A DNA stretch of 64,000 nucleotides, taken from Hahella sp. KA22. Its GTDB lineage: Bacteria > Pseudomonadota > Gammaproteobacteria > Pseudomonadales > Oleiphilaceae. Made by a program: the position numbers and the translations under genes. Positions 8,373-15,865 of this stretch are shown in pieces. The stretch covers positions 62,001-126,000 of the forward strand of contig NZ_CP035490.1 in the NCBI RefSeq assembly GCF_004135205.1. Reading direction: 5' to 3'. A model generated the notes under the pieces. That model did no database searches. It had not been told where the DNA came from and saw only the letters and a list, made by a program, of their open reading frames with translations. The first letter of the stretch is position 1; each line of letters begins with the position of its first letter.

Positions 8373-8861
8373 ATGAGTAAGGCTAAAAAGGTTTGGCTTA
8401 GTCCACAGATAAAGAGCCAGTTCCAAGCAATTCCAGAGCTTCAAGACTTAATAAGGGATTTTATCGAGTACAAGAAAGAAAACTTAAAATTCAATGACAC
8501 AAATAACTATATAAATATTAGATATCTTATCGGGAGGGATGTTCCGTATGACAAAGACCCTCTTAAGCTAGAAGATACATACCACGCACATATTCTAGAA
8601 AAAGGCTCTCCCTCGCATCTGAAGGCGACAAGAAGATACAACTTTAATAAACAAGTAGACTGGACAAGCAATTACGCCCTAGTATACTGCACGCTTTGGT
8701 CAGAAGATAAACTTCCACATAAAGAAAGAAGCGCATTTGGAATACTGGATTTCTGGCTTGATGCGCATGGCCAGCTCAATACAAATTCTAAATTCAGACT
8801 TCAAGAAATGGTTGATGAGTTTGAAAGAGCGGTAAATAAAGGAGATACAATGCTATGGTAG
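8373..8861 (+). CDS. YafO-like mRNA interferase toxin
   Basis: 162 residues. Spaced motifs match E. coli YafO: DFIEYKKEN (YafO DFISYKRDG), IGRDVPYD (FGRDALYD), HAHI (HIHL region), then LVYC, a hydrophobic ILDFW strand, and a C-terminal helix EMVDEFERA (KMAEAF). YafO is a ribosome-associated endoribonuclease cutting mRNA. The ATG at 8373 is preferred over the TTG at 8370. It is preceded by a 52-residue gene in the antitoxin position and overlaps the next gene by 7 bases. Its AT-rich composition against GC-rich surroundings suggests horizontal transfer. Activity is not proven. Confidence 0.7.
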   Translation: MSKAKKVWLSPQIKSQFQAIPELQDLIRDFIEYKKENLKFNDTNNYINIRYLIGRDVPYDKDPLKLEDTYHAHILEKGSPSHLKATRRYNFNKQVDWTSNYALVYCTLWSEDKLPHKERSAFGILDFWLDAHGQLNTNSKFRLQEMVDEFERAVNKGDTMLW

Positions 8862-9313
8862 CTTCAAATAGTGAAGTCAATTGGCGCCAGGGCGCTCCAG
8901 AAAAAGGCGGTATTTATTATGTCTCCGCCATCCAGTATCCAGCAGGCACTGTTTATGATGTTCTCTTTTGGCAGGTTGATCCAAGTGGAGATAGTTACTG
9001 GGTGCCCTTCGACTCCAAAATCGCCAAGGTAGTCGGTTTCATACCCGTTTCTGAAGTCATAGGCGCCTTCACGGGTGTTCTAGATCCTTCTGATGGCTCT
9101 ATAGTTCCAGACGCCATCATCCAATGGCAATATGGCGAGCCAGATCGCACAAAACCTTGCCTTGCCGCCCTCCGCTATATGTACGACGTGATGACCTGGG
9201 ATGAGGAGTTTGGCTGGAGCGTTCCTTTGGAGCACTGCGACGCTTATATTCCCTTGGATGAGTTTTTAACGAAAGTCGCCGATCTCCTGCCTTTTGAAGA
9301 TAAGAACCAGTAA
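8855..9313 (+). CDS. Hypothetical protein, paralogue of the gene at 3873; third gene of the YafO-like operon
   Basis: 152 residues, no recognised domain. It shares with the 3873 protein the block TWDEEFGWS followed by YIPLDEFL, and an N-terminal YPAGTVYD segment. Its ATG overlaps the stop of the YafO-like gene by 7 bases, so translation is coupled and the protein may belong functionally to that operon. Alternatively it is an unrelated cargo gene that landed behind the toxin. Composition is intermediate between the toxin gene and the GC-rich chromosome. Soluble, no signal peptide. Confidence 0.7.
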   Translation: MVASNSEVNWRQGAPEKGGIYYVSAIQYPAGTVYDVLFWQVDPSGDSYWVPFDSKIAKVVGFIPVSEVIGAFTGVLDPSDGSIVPDAIIQWQYGEPDRTKPCLAALRYMYDVMTWDEEFGWSVPLEHCDAYIPLDEFLTKVADLLPFEDKNQ

Positions 9314-9325
9314 CATAAGCACAAT

Positions 9326-9357
9326 GTTGGATGGCGCTTCGCTTATCCAACCTACGG
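9326..9357 (+). repeat. GTTGGAT/ATCCAAC palindromic repeat, copy 2
   Basis: Same unit as the copy at 7376 (centre GGCGCTTCGCTT), starting 13 bases after the stop of the gene at 8855. It forms an inverted pair with the copy at 9445-9475. Confidence 0.8.
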
Positions 9358-9444
9358 TTTTTTTGCCATACGCCCAGTTGCTTCCCTGGGCGCACGCCAC
9401 GCATTCTTAACAGAGCATCTCTATCACTGACGCCGCCGAATTTT

Positions 9445-9475
9445 CGTAGGTTGGAAAAGCGCAGCGCCTTCCAAC
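9445..9475 (-). repeat. GTTGGA/TCCAAC palindromic repeat, copy 3, inverted
   Basis: CGTAGGTTGGAAAAGCGCAG followed by CGCCTTCCAAC, the reverse complement of the family with minor changes. With copy 2 it bounds an 87-base spacer, an arrangement typical of paired REP elements. Confidence 0.75.
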
Positions 9476-9502
9476 ATTCGGAGTAGCTCAAGCCCCACTC
9501 CC

Positions 9503-9943
9503 CTACAAAATCCCATTCTCCACAAAACTAAACTCCTCCATCCCTCCAATAATCACATGGTCCAGCACTCGTACTTCCAATAGGTCGAGGGTGCGTTTCA
9601 CTTCTCGGGTGAGGCGGATGTCTCTTTGGCTTGGGCGGGCGTTTTGGGAGGGATGGTTGTGGGCGAGGATGACGGCGGCGGCGTTGAGTGAGAGCGCCTT
9701 TTTGGCGATTTCGCGGGTGTGGACGGTGGATTCGTTGTAGGTGCCTCTGAACATCAGATCGAACTCGATAACGCGGTGCTGGTTATCCAGAAACAACACG
9801 CCGAAGGCTTCGTGTTGGAGTTCAGCCAGATTCAGTTTCAGGTAGTCGTAAGCGAAGCGGGGGCTGGCGATCACTGCGCCGGGCTCGCGCAGGCGGGCGG
9901 CCAGGATGGTCAGTGCTTGTTTGATAATGCGATTGCCCTTCAT
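9503..9943 (-). CDS. Short RadC-family JAB/MPN domain protein
   Basis: 146 residues covering only the RadC/DUF2466 JAB domain. The metal-binding JAMM motif is intact (AHNHPSQNARPSQRD: two His and a downstream Asp), with the preceding GTYNESTVHTREI strand. The N-terminal helix-hairpin-helix region of full-length chromosomal RadC is missing. Short forms of this kind are typical of prophages, plasmids and genomic islands. The function of RadC in repair is not settled; a metallopeptidase-like role is possible. A GGAG upstream supports the start at 9943. Confidence 0.85.
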   Translation of the reverse strand: MKGNRIIKQALTILAARLREPGAVIASPRFAYDYLKLNLAELQHEAFGVLFLDNQHRVIEFDLMFRGTYNESTVHTREIAKKALSLNAAAVILAHNHPSQNARPSQRDIRLTREVKRTLDLLEVRVLDHVIIGGMEEFSFVENGIL

Positions 9944-10028
9944 TTGATTTGCTCCATTGGGGCTGGAAAGTGGTTTGGAGCAAATTTACCTCAGGCTCTG
10001 GTTCACATGTGAACCTCTAATCTCAAGC

Positions 10029-10973
10029 CTATGAAACCTTGATAATTGGGTTTTTATTCGCAATCCCAAAAGGGATATGAACCATTGGAATATTTTTGCC
10101 CTCTGAGTTTAAGTGGCTCCGCTGGTCGTCAAAAAATACATGAGGCCGTAGCACAGATAAAATTCTCTCTTTCTTCATCCCTCCTAAGAAGAAAGTCTGA
10201 TTAGAACTAACACCCCAGTCTTCGAGGGTAGTAATTACCCTTTCATGAGAAGGAGCATTTCTAGCTGTCACTATTGATGTTTTAATAATTCTCTTATAGT
10301 TCCTATCTTTCTCCCTCTTTTTATCTTCAAGCTTTTGAATAAAAGAAAGTTTTTTGAACAAATCAGCTAAAGGTCCAGGCTTATGAGGAATATGAGAATT
10401 TGCTACTTCGTAGGCATGAAAGTCAGATAAGTCTTTTCCCTTAAACACAGCCTCAGACTCATCGTCGGCAATTACCCCATCGAAATCAAAAGCAATTCTA
10501 AGTTCATCATCGCCTTCATCATCTTCTACGTTGGTCGGCAATACTGTCCCAGCTGGGTGGCCTGATTCAATAGCTTTTATTACATCCGTTTCGTCCGCCG
10601 ACAAAAATAGTGACGCATTAAATGCAGGTATATACTTATAGGGAGACTCACCTTCCATGAAGGCTGCCCTTGATATATCAAGACCATAACACTGAATTGA
10701 TCTAAAAACTCTTTTTCCAGTTGCAGCAGAGTTTCTAGACAGCAATACAACCTCTACAGGTTTAGTCCGTGAAAATCTTTTATTAATACTTAGAAATCTC
10801 CTTATAAGAGGAAACTCCACTCCCTTCCCTAGAACTCTATCTATGTTTTTCTCTTGATATTTCTTATATTTTTTAGGCCCTTTATCAACAAATACAGCAT
10901 GCGACTCAGATAGGTCAAACAATGCACTTGAAGATACAGCTATTACAAACTTCTTATCTATCGGATAAGGCAT
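10029..10973 (-). CDS. Cytosolic 5'-nucleotidase-like protein (PF06189 type)
   Basis: 314 residues. It begins with VIAVSSSALFDL, characteristic of the 5'-nucleotidase family related to animal cN-I. It carries a HAD-type AFDFDGVIADDESE motif whose paired Asp would be nucleophile and acid/base. Later, SIVTARN and FFDDQRSHL fit HAD motifs II and IV. The predicted reaction is dephosphorylation of nucleoside monophosphates. The gene is strikingly AT-rich and lysine-rich compared with the chromosome, suggesting acquisition. It lies next to the short RadC gene, another island-type gene. Confidence 0.75.
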   Translation of the reverse strand: MPYPIDKKFVIAVSSSALFDLSESHAVFVDKGPKKYKKYQEKNIDRVLGKGVEFPLIRRFLSINKRFSRTKPVEVVLLSRNSAATGKRVFRSIQCYGLDISRAAFMEGESPYKYIPAFNASLFLSADETDVIKAIESGHPAGTVLPTNVEDDEGDDELRIAFDFDGVIADDESEAVFKGKDLSDFHAYEVANSHIPHKPGPLADLFKKLSFIQKLEDKKREKDRNYKRIIKTSIVTARNAPSHERVITTLEDWGVSSNQTFFLGGMKKERILSVLRPHVFFDDQRSHLNSEGKNIPMVHIPFGIANKNPIIKVS

Positions 10974-11034
10974 TACAATCAGCTCAATATATTTCTATAA
11001 ATCCAATATTATTGCTCTAACGCTTTTCTCCCGA

Positions 11035-14000
11035 CTAAAACCCACTAACCTTCATACTCTTCAACACCAACTTCCAGTTCTCCATTTGGGTTCCTTCCAG
11101 GTTCAGTCTGCTGACCATGTAGTACAGACGCTGTGTCGCCGTGCCGTTGGGGGTGGTGGTGAAGCGTTGTTTTAGCCAGTAGGGGGGGATGGATTGGTAG
11201 TAGAGGGTGGCTTTTACGCTGAGGGCGCCGGTGTTGACGCCGGATGGCAGGGTGACTTTGTAGGTCAGTGCGTCCTGGCCTTTGAAGCCGGGGCCCTGGT
11301 CCTGGTAGTCCGGGTCGTCGCCGACGCCGTGGGGGTCGGTGGAGGCCATGAATTGCTCCATTACCTGCCCTTCCGGTTTAAACACGGTGGAGACGCGCCA
11401 GCCTTTGGGTAGCAGGCGGTTGTCTTTGGGGCTGTAGACGCGGTGGACGAAGCTGGTGGTGAATTCGTGTTGCGCGTTCTGGTTCAGCTCTTCGTAGATC
11501 TGCACCTGATTCTCCTGCGTGATCAGCTGATAATGCGGCTGATAGGCGTCCGGGCTGGGCAGGAATTCGGTTTTCAGGGGGATGCCTTTGCCGTCCACGA
11601 TGACGCCCACGGAGTTGGTGCGGCCGGAGCCCCACACCACTTTGTCGCCGTCCATCACCAGGAACTCCAGGAACGCGCGGCGGAAGGCCACGCCGCTGGG
11701 GAAGCGGTGGCCGGTTTTGTTGGTGAGGGTGACGTTGGCGGTGAGCACGCCGTTGCTGACGCCCTCCACTTTCACGTCGATGTCCACCGTCTCCTTCTGC
11801 GCCTGCAGAATCATATTATCGATGGCCAAGTCCACGCCGTTGTCCGCGCCGGTCATGTAGTCGGTTTTATCCACGCCGAGAATCTCAGGGAACTGGTCGA
11901 ACATCTCCAGCAGGAACACGTTCAGGCCTACATGCTCATGACGGTTGTAGTCCGGACGCAGGGGGATATCGATATCTTCCAGCGGCAGGGTGTGCTCCGC
12001 GGCCGGATAGTTGGCGTCCTGAATCGTGGCGACCTGAGTGACGAGCTGATCAATGTCGATGCTGCCGTCCAGGGTTTCAAATCCGCCCGGCATATGGCAG
12101 CCCTGACAGCTCTTGAAGTCTGAGTTGGGGTCGTTTTCACCCTGGGCGAAAGCGCTGTTCTGCCATTCCAGGAAGGTAGCCTGCTCGATGGTATGAGAGT
12201 AATCCTTAAACGCCGGATTGGTTTCGGCGGCGTCCAGCACCGGGTAGGGATTCTGGGTCATGCCGATATTGGGCAGGTTGATGGTGTGGCAGGTGCCGCA
12301 CATCTGCGAATCCTTCATGAAGCCGTTATGCACCGGCTTCACGCCCAGCACGTCTTCCATGGGGCGGGTGGATACGTCCTTGAACGGGCCGTAGTACTCA
12401 TCATCCGGACCGCGTTCGAAGCGCCCGGTGGAATTGTGGAACAGGCCAAACGCCAGCTCTTTCGGCGTCAGCGGCGTCAGCCAGCCGGGATTGGTCGGAT
12501 TCCAGCTAGACACCTGCTCGGCGGATGGCTCGTTGATGTGATGACACACCACGCAACTGATGCCCTCCCGCGCCAGCTCGCCGTATTTGTGATAAGCGTA
12601 GTCCTCGGGTTTGGGCTCGGCGGCGGAGAGCACCTGGGTGAGGTAGAAGTAATCCACCTTGAAGTTGGGGTCAAGGGCGGGATCGACTGCGGCGTCGATT
12701 TCCAACTGACGCTGCCCCATGGCGCCGTGGCAGCTCAGGCAGGTGTTGGTGATGGCGGTTTGCGTATCGGCGACGCTGCCTTTCAACGGCGTCGGGGTCA
12801 TCATCCCGTCCGCCGCCACATAAGCCATTTCGCTCTCCAACTGCGAGTGGAAGATGGGGTCGCGCCCGGCCAGCCCCATGGGCGACCAACGCCACTCCCC
12901 GTATTCGGAGACATTAAAGCCTTCGCCGTAATTAGGACCGGTCTGCAGAAACATGGTGACGCCATACGGCAAACCGCCCAGGCCGCCATGACAGCCCAGA
13001 CAGTTACTGGAGGTGATGAAAGCTTCCGCGCCATCTGGACCGGGCACTACATGGTCCGCCCACTGCGACGGGAAAGGTCTCACCTTTAGGTAGACGCTGC
13101 GCGCCAACTCCGGAAACTGCTTCAGGAACGCGCTGTTCGGATTAGGCAGGGCTTCGTTCTTCATCGGCAGCGCGGATAGCTCCGCCTGCCCCATATGCTG
13201 ACTGAGGAAGGCCTGCAGACCGGGTACTTCAGAGTCTTCCCAGGGGCGTTGCAATTCAGGAATTTCGAACACCGACTGGGCGTAGGGATCGTCTTTCAAC
13301 AAAGACAGGGGATAACTGCTCAGATGATCGGGACTGCGCCAGGACGTATCGACAAAAAAGCGCAAGGGATATTCTTCCGGCAGGAAACCTTCAATATTGC
13401 GCAACGCGCTGAAGGTAAACATATTTTCCGCCGAACCATGGCAGCGCAGACAAGGCGCGCCGAAGCTGGAGTACGGCGCGTGGCTGTAGTTGTCCAACTG
13501 GCTGTCCACCGCTTCTGCAATGGTCTGCCCTTCTCCCGCCGCACTGGGCCCCGCCCAGAACCAGCCATCCTTGGAGCCGGCTTTATCACGCACCATCACC
13601 GACCAGGCGGTGAGCAACTTGCCGAGCATGGTTTCATACGCGTCGGGGTCGGCCTGGTATTTGGGGTCTTTGGCGAGATCCTGATAGAGCACGCCGGGCG
13701 CTGTGTACATCTCCTTGACGATCATGGCGCCGTCAGGGATATCGCCCTGACGGCCGTTCTCCAACCAACGCATGACCTCCGGTGAGTAGAAGATGCGCAC
13801 GGCGGGATGGGTGCCGAAATACTCGTTGCGGATGAAGGGGCCGGTATCGCGCACGCCCTTGTCGCGCTTCCAGCCGAGCTTTTTGTAATCGAATTTCAGC
13901 AGCCAGGTGTAGAGGACTTTTTCATAGTCCCGCAAAGGCATGCTGGTGGGTAGCGGGAGATCGGCGGGTTGGCCGTCGGACTGACTGGCGGATTGCGACC

Positions 14001-14103
14001 TTGACGGGGAGTTGGCTCCTGTCTCCGGCGTGCGGCAACTGGTGAGCAGCAACGACAGGCAAACAGAAACGCCGCCGACGAGGGTCAGAACATCCTTACG
14101 CAT
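11035..14103 (-). CDS. Hexaheme c-type cytochrome lipoprotein
   Basis: 1022 residues from the ATG at 14103 (GAGG upstream; an ATG at 14154 lacks support). The signal sequence ends in a lipobox-like LLTSC, so the protein should be lipid-anchored. Six CxxCH heme-binding motifs occur at about residues 216 (CLRCH), 371 (CLGCH), 454 (CLSCH), 517 (CVVCH), 602 (CGTCH) and 666 (CQGCH). The C-terminal 300 residues are a heme-free beta-rich domain. It resembles cytochrome c554-type multiheme proteins of uncertain substrate. It stands alone, without a quinol oxidase, porin or maturation genes nearby. A role in periplasmic or outer-surface electron transfer is inferred. Confidence 0.75.
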   Translation of the reverse strand: MRKDVLTLVGGVSVCLSLLLTSCRTPETGANSPSRSQSASQSDGQPADLPLPTSMPLRDYEKVLYTWLLKFDYKKLGWKRDKGVRDTGPFIRNEYFGTHPAVRIFYSPEVMRWLENGRQGDIPDGAMIVKEMYTAPGVLYQDLAKDPKYQADPDAYETMLGKLLTAWSVMVRDKAGSKDGWFWAGPSAAGEGQTIAEAVDSQLDNYSHAPYSSFGAPCLRCHGSAENMFTFSALRNIEGFLPEEYPLRFFVDTSWRSPDHLSSYPLSLLKDDPYAQSVFEIPELQRPWEDSEVPGLQAFLSQHMGQAELSALPMKNEALPNPNSAFLKQFPELARSVYLKVRPFPSQWADHVVPGPDGAEAFITSSNCLGCHGGLGGLPYGVTMFLQTGPNYGEGFNVSEYGEWRWSPMGLAGRDPIFHSQLESEMAYVAADGMMTPTPLKGSVADTQTAITNTCLSCHGAMGQRQLEIDAAVDPALDPNFKVDYFYLTQVLSAAEPKPEDYAYHKYGELAREGISCVVCHHINEPSAEQVSSWNPTNPGWLTPLTPKELAFGLFHNSTGRFERGPDDEYYGPFKDVSTRPMEDVLGVKPVHNGFMKDSQMCGTCHTINLPNIGMTQNPYPVLDAAETNPAFKDYSHTIEQATFLEWQNSAFAQGENDPNSDFKSCQGCHMPGGFETLDGSIDIDQLVTQVATIQDANYPAAEHTLPLEDIDIPLRPDYNRHEHVGLNVFLLEMFDQFPEILGVDKTDYMTGADNGVDLAIDNMILQAQKETVDIDVKVEGVSNGVLTANVTLTNKTGHRFPSGVAFRRAFLEFLVMDGDKVVWGSGRTNSVGVIVDGKGIPLKTEFLPSPDAYQPHYQLITQENQVQIYEELNQNAQHEFTTSFVHRVYSPKDNRLLPKGWRVSTVFKPEGQVMEQFMASTDPHGVGDDPDYQDQGPGFKGQDALTYKVTLPSGVNTGALSVKATLYYQSIPPYWLKQRFTTTPNGTATQRLYYMVSRLNLEGTQMENWKLVLKSMKVSGF

Positions 14104-14381
14104 AGCAACCTCCTCGCTATGTGAGCGCAACGCGACGGTCAACGCCGACGTCACGGCTCCTTTGCACCCATGGCAATCACTTTTTATCCCGACAACGCGC
14201 AGTTGCGGGGCCAGTCGCGCTTCATCCGATGCATCCCCCCTCCAGGATGTCGGCGACCTGACATTACAAAAGTTTTAGACCATGTTTGAAATTACGCAAG
14301 GCGGTTGATAACGGAGAGAAGGTGGGGAGGCGACGCCGCGCAGTGCGATGGAGATGCGCGGCGAGCGGCCTGGAGAGGCGT

Positions 14382-14939
14382 TTATTCGTAGTCGACGGCG
14401 GACGGATTTCTTTCGAAATAACGTTTGTAGAAATTTATGTAGTTGTTGTTGACTTTCATGGCGGTGATTTCGTCATAGCCCAGTTCCGTCGCTTCGTCGT
14501 CCCACAAACCTTCTCCGTCGAAGCCGTTGGCGAGCACGGAGTCGTCGCTCACTTCCGCCAGCTTGCCCATCAGGAACATGGGGTCTTGCGGGTTTTCATC
14601 TTCCAGGATCAGGTAATCATAGCGCTGTCCCAGGGTGGACAACGTCGTGCGCCAGTTGCTCAGGTCGCATTGAATATCGAACTCAACCTTCTCGTAGAGC
14701 CCCTCTTCCTTCAGCATTTGCGTCTGCAGGATATTGATGGCGCCCATGTAAACGTCGGTAATGTCGCCCATGCGAATCACCATCAAACCGTCGAGGTTGA
14801 AGTCATACACGTACTGCAACAGCACCAGCTCGTCGGAGTAATCCAGCACGAACGCCTGCAGGCAGTTCTCGTCCACGTCATCCCGCTCGATGGAGACCAG
14901 GGTTCCGTTTTCTTTGGCTTCTTTGATTTCTTCCAGCAT
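14382..14939 (-). CDS. Hypothetical protein
   Basis: 185 acidic residues from the ATG at 14939, preceded by GAG at suitable spacing; a TTG at 14951 would add four residues. Starts MLEEIKEAKENGTLVSIERD. It includes strands such as DELVLLQYVYDFNLDGLMVI, which fit a small beta-barrel regulator-like fold. No known motif, signal or membrane segment. It lies 58 bases from the next minus-strand gene's stop, so the set 14382-15736 may be one operon. Confidence 0.6.
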   Translation of the reverse strand: MLEEIKEAKENGTLVSIERDDVDENCLQAFVLDYSDELVLLQYVYDFNLDGLMVIRMGDITDVYMGAINILQTQMLKEEGLYEKVEFDIQCDLSNWRTTLSTLGQRYDYLILEDENPQDPMFLMGKLAEVSDDSVLANGFDGEGLWDDEATELGYDEITAMKVNNNYINFYKRYFERNPSAVDYE

Positions 14940-14975
14940 AAGTTTTCTCAATGTTAGCGAGGACAGGCGCGTGAG

Positions 14976-15323
14976 TTATTTCGAGCGCCCGTCATAGTGA
15001 TTCACTTTTAACGCGTCCAGATCCACCCCTTCCAGACAGCGGGCGTTGATCGCCGCCATCTTGGCGCCGGAGGGGTCGGTTCCCTCTCCGAAGGGGTGAA
15101 TGCCGCAGGTGGGGCAAAACCGATGCTGGATAACGTGTGTGTTGAAGGTATACGTGCTCATAGCGTTTTCCCCGGACGTCAGCGTCAACTGCGACCGCGG
15201 CACAAACCACAGCAACGACCCTTTACGGGAACAAATGGAACAATTACACGCCAAAACTTCCGTCAGTTCGCCTTCCACTTCAAATGCGATTTTGCCGCAG
15301 TGACAACTGCCTTTGTAGTTCAT
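14976..15323 (-). CDS. GFA-family (glutathione-dependent formaldehyde-activating type) zinc protein
   Basis: 115 residues with the family's cysteine pattern: GSCHCGKIAFEVEGEL, CNCSICSRKG and a later RFCPTCGIHPF. These residues bind zinc in the Mss4-like fold. The family includes the formaldehyde-glutathione adduct former Gfa and CENP-V, but most bacterial members have no proven substrate. Length is typical for the family. AGGAG precedes the start at 15323. Cytoplasmic. Confidence 0.85.
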   Translation of the reverse strand: MNYKGSCHCGKIAFEVEGELTEVLACNCSICSRKGSLLWFVPRSQLTLTSGENAMSTYTFNTHVIQHRFCPTCGIHPFGEGTDPSGAKMAAINARCLEGVDLDALKVNHYDGRSK

Positions 15324-15355
15324 AGTGGCTCCTTGAGTTTTGTTGCGATCAATCT

Positions 15356-15736
15356 CTATTCAGTTATCCAGCCAGACGTTGCGCAACGCCCGGATATAAA
15401 CGGAATGAGGTTCGTCTTCATCCGCATTTCGTCTTTATCCAAACAAAGAAGGCCATCCTCCTGCAAAACGCCTTTCTGAACAAGTGTTGCGATGACAGCA
15501 TCGGTGCGATCGGGGTAGGCGAGATAATCTTTACGCTGACCGGAACGAAACGGCCAGTCGTCATAGGTGTCGGAAACAAACTGAATGTCGTCGCCGATAT
15601 TATTCATCAGATACCAGCACACGATGGTCGCCGAGACGGGATGGCCGACGATTTCATTTTGCGTACTGACGGGAAGATGGGCGAACGTGATGCGTTCTTG
15701 CTTGGTTTGGTTGACAAGTTCGTAGCCGACCGACAT
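15356..15736 (-). CDS. Hypothetical protein
   Basis: 126 residues, no recognised family. Contains AYPDRTDAVIATLVQKGVL, a short helix that could be a winged-helix-like element, and an acidic middle. No signal peptide or membrane segment. It lies 32 bases upstream of the GFA-type gene on the same strand and is probably in its operon. Confidence 0.5.
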   Translation of the reverse strand: MSVGYELVNQTKQERITFAHLPVSTQNEIVGHPVSATIVCWYLMNNIGDDIQFVSDTYDDWPFRSGQRKDYLAYPDRTDAVIATLVQKGVLQEDGLLCLDKDEMRMKTNLIPFISGRCATSGWITE

Positions 15737-15776
15737 AGCGCTCTCGTAAAGATTGTTCAGGCAGGTAGAGCCTCCT

Positions 15777-15813
15777 CCTCCCCGCTTCCGTAGAAGACGA
15801 GGGGGAGGAAAGC
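15777..15813 (-). terminator. GC-rich hairpin after the ExeM-type gene
   Basis: A pyrimidine-rich TCCTCCCC arm and a purine-rich GGGGGAGGA arm form a stem about 50 bases beyond the stop of the nuclease gene at 15866. No long T-run follows, so termination strength is uncertain. Confidence 0.4.
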
Positions 15814-15865
15814 CGTTTCAGCGCATTGCGCCGACGCTTAGCCTAACAATCCTGGCGCACGCCGA

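Noticed and set aside
9326-9475. Inverted repeat pair considered as an insertion sequence
   Set aside because: Only 87 bases between the arms, no transposase and no target-site duplication seen; treated as REP-type repeats.
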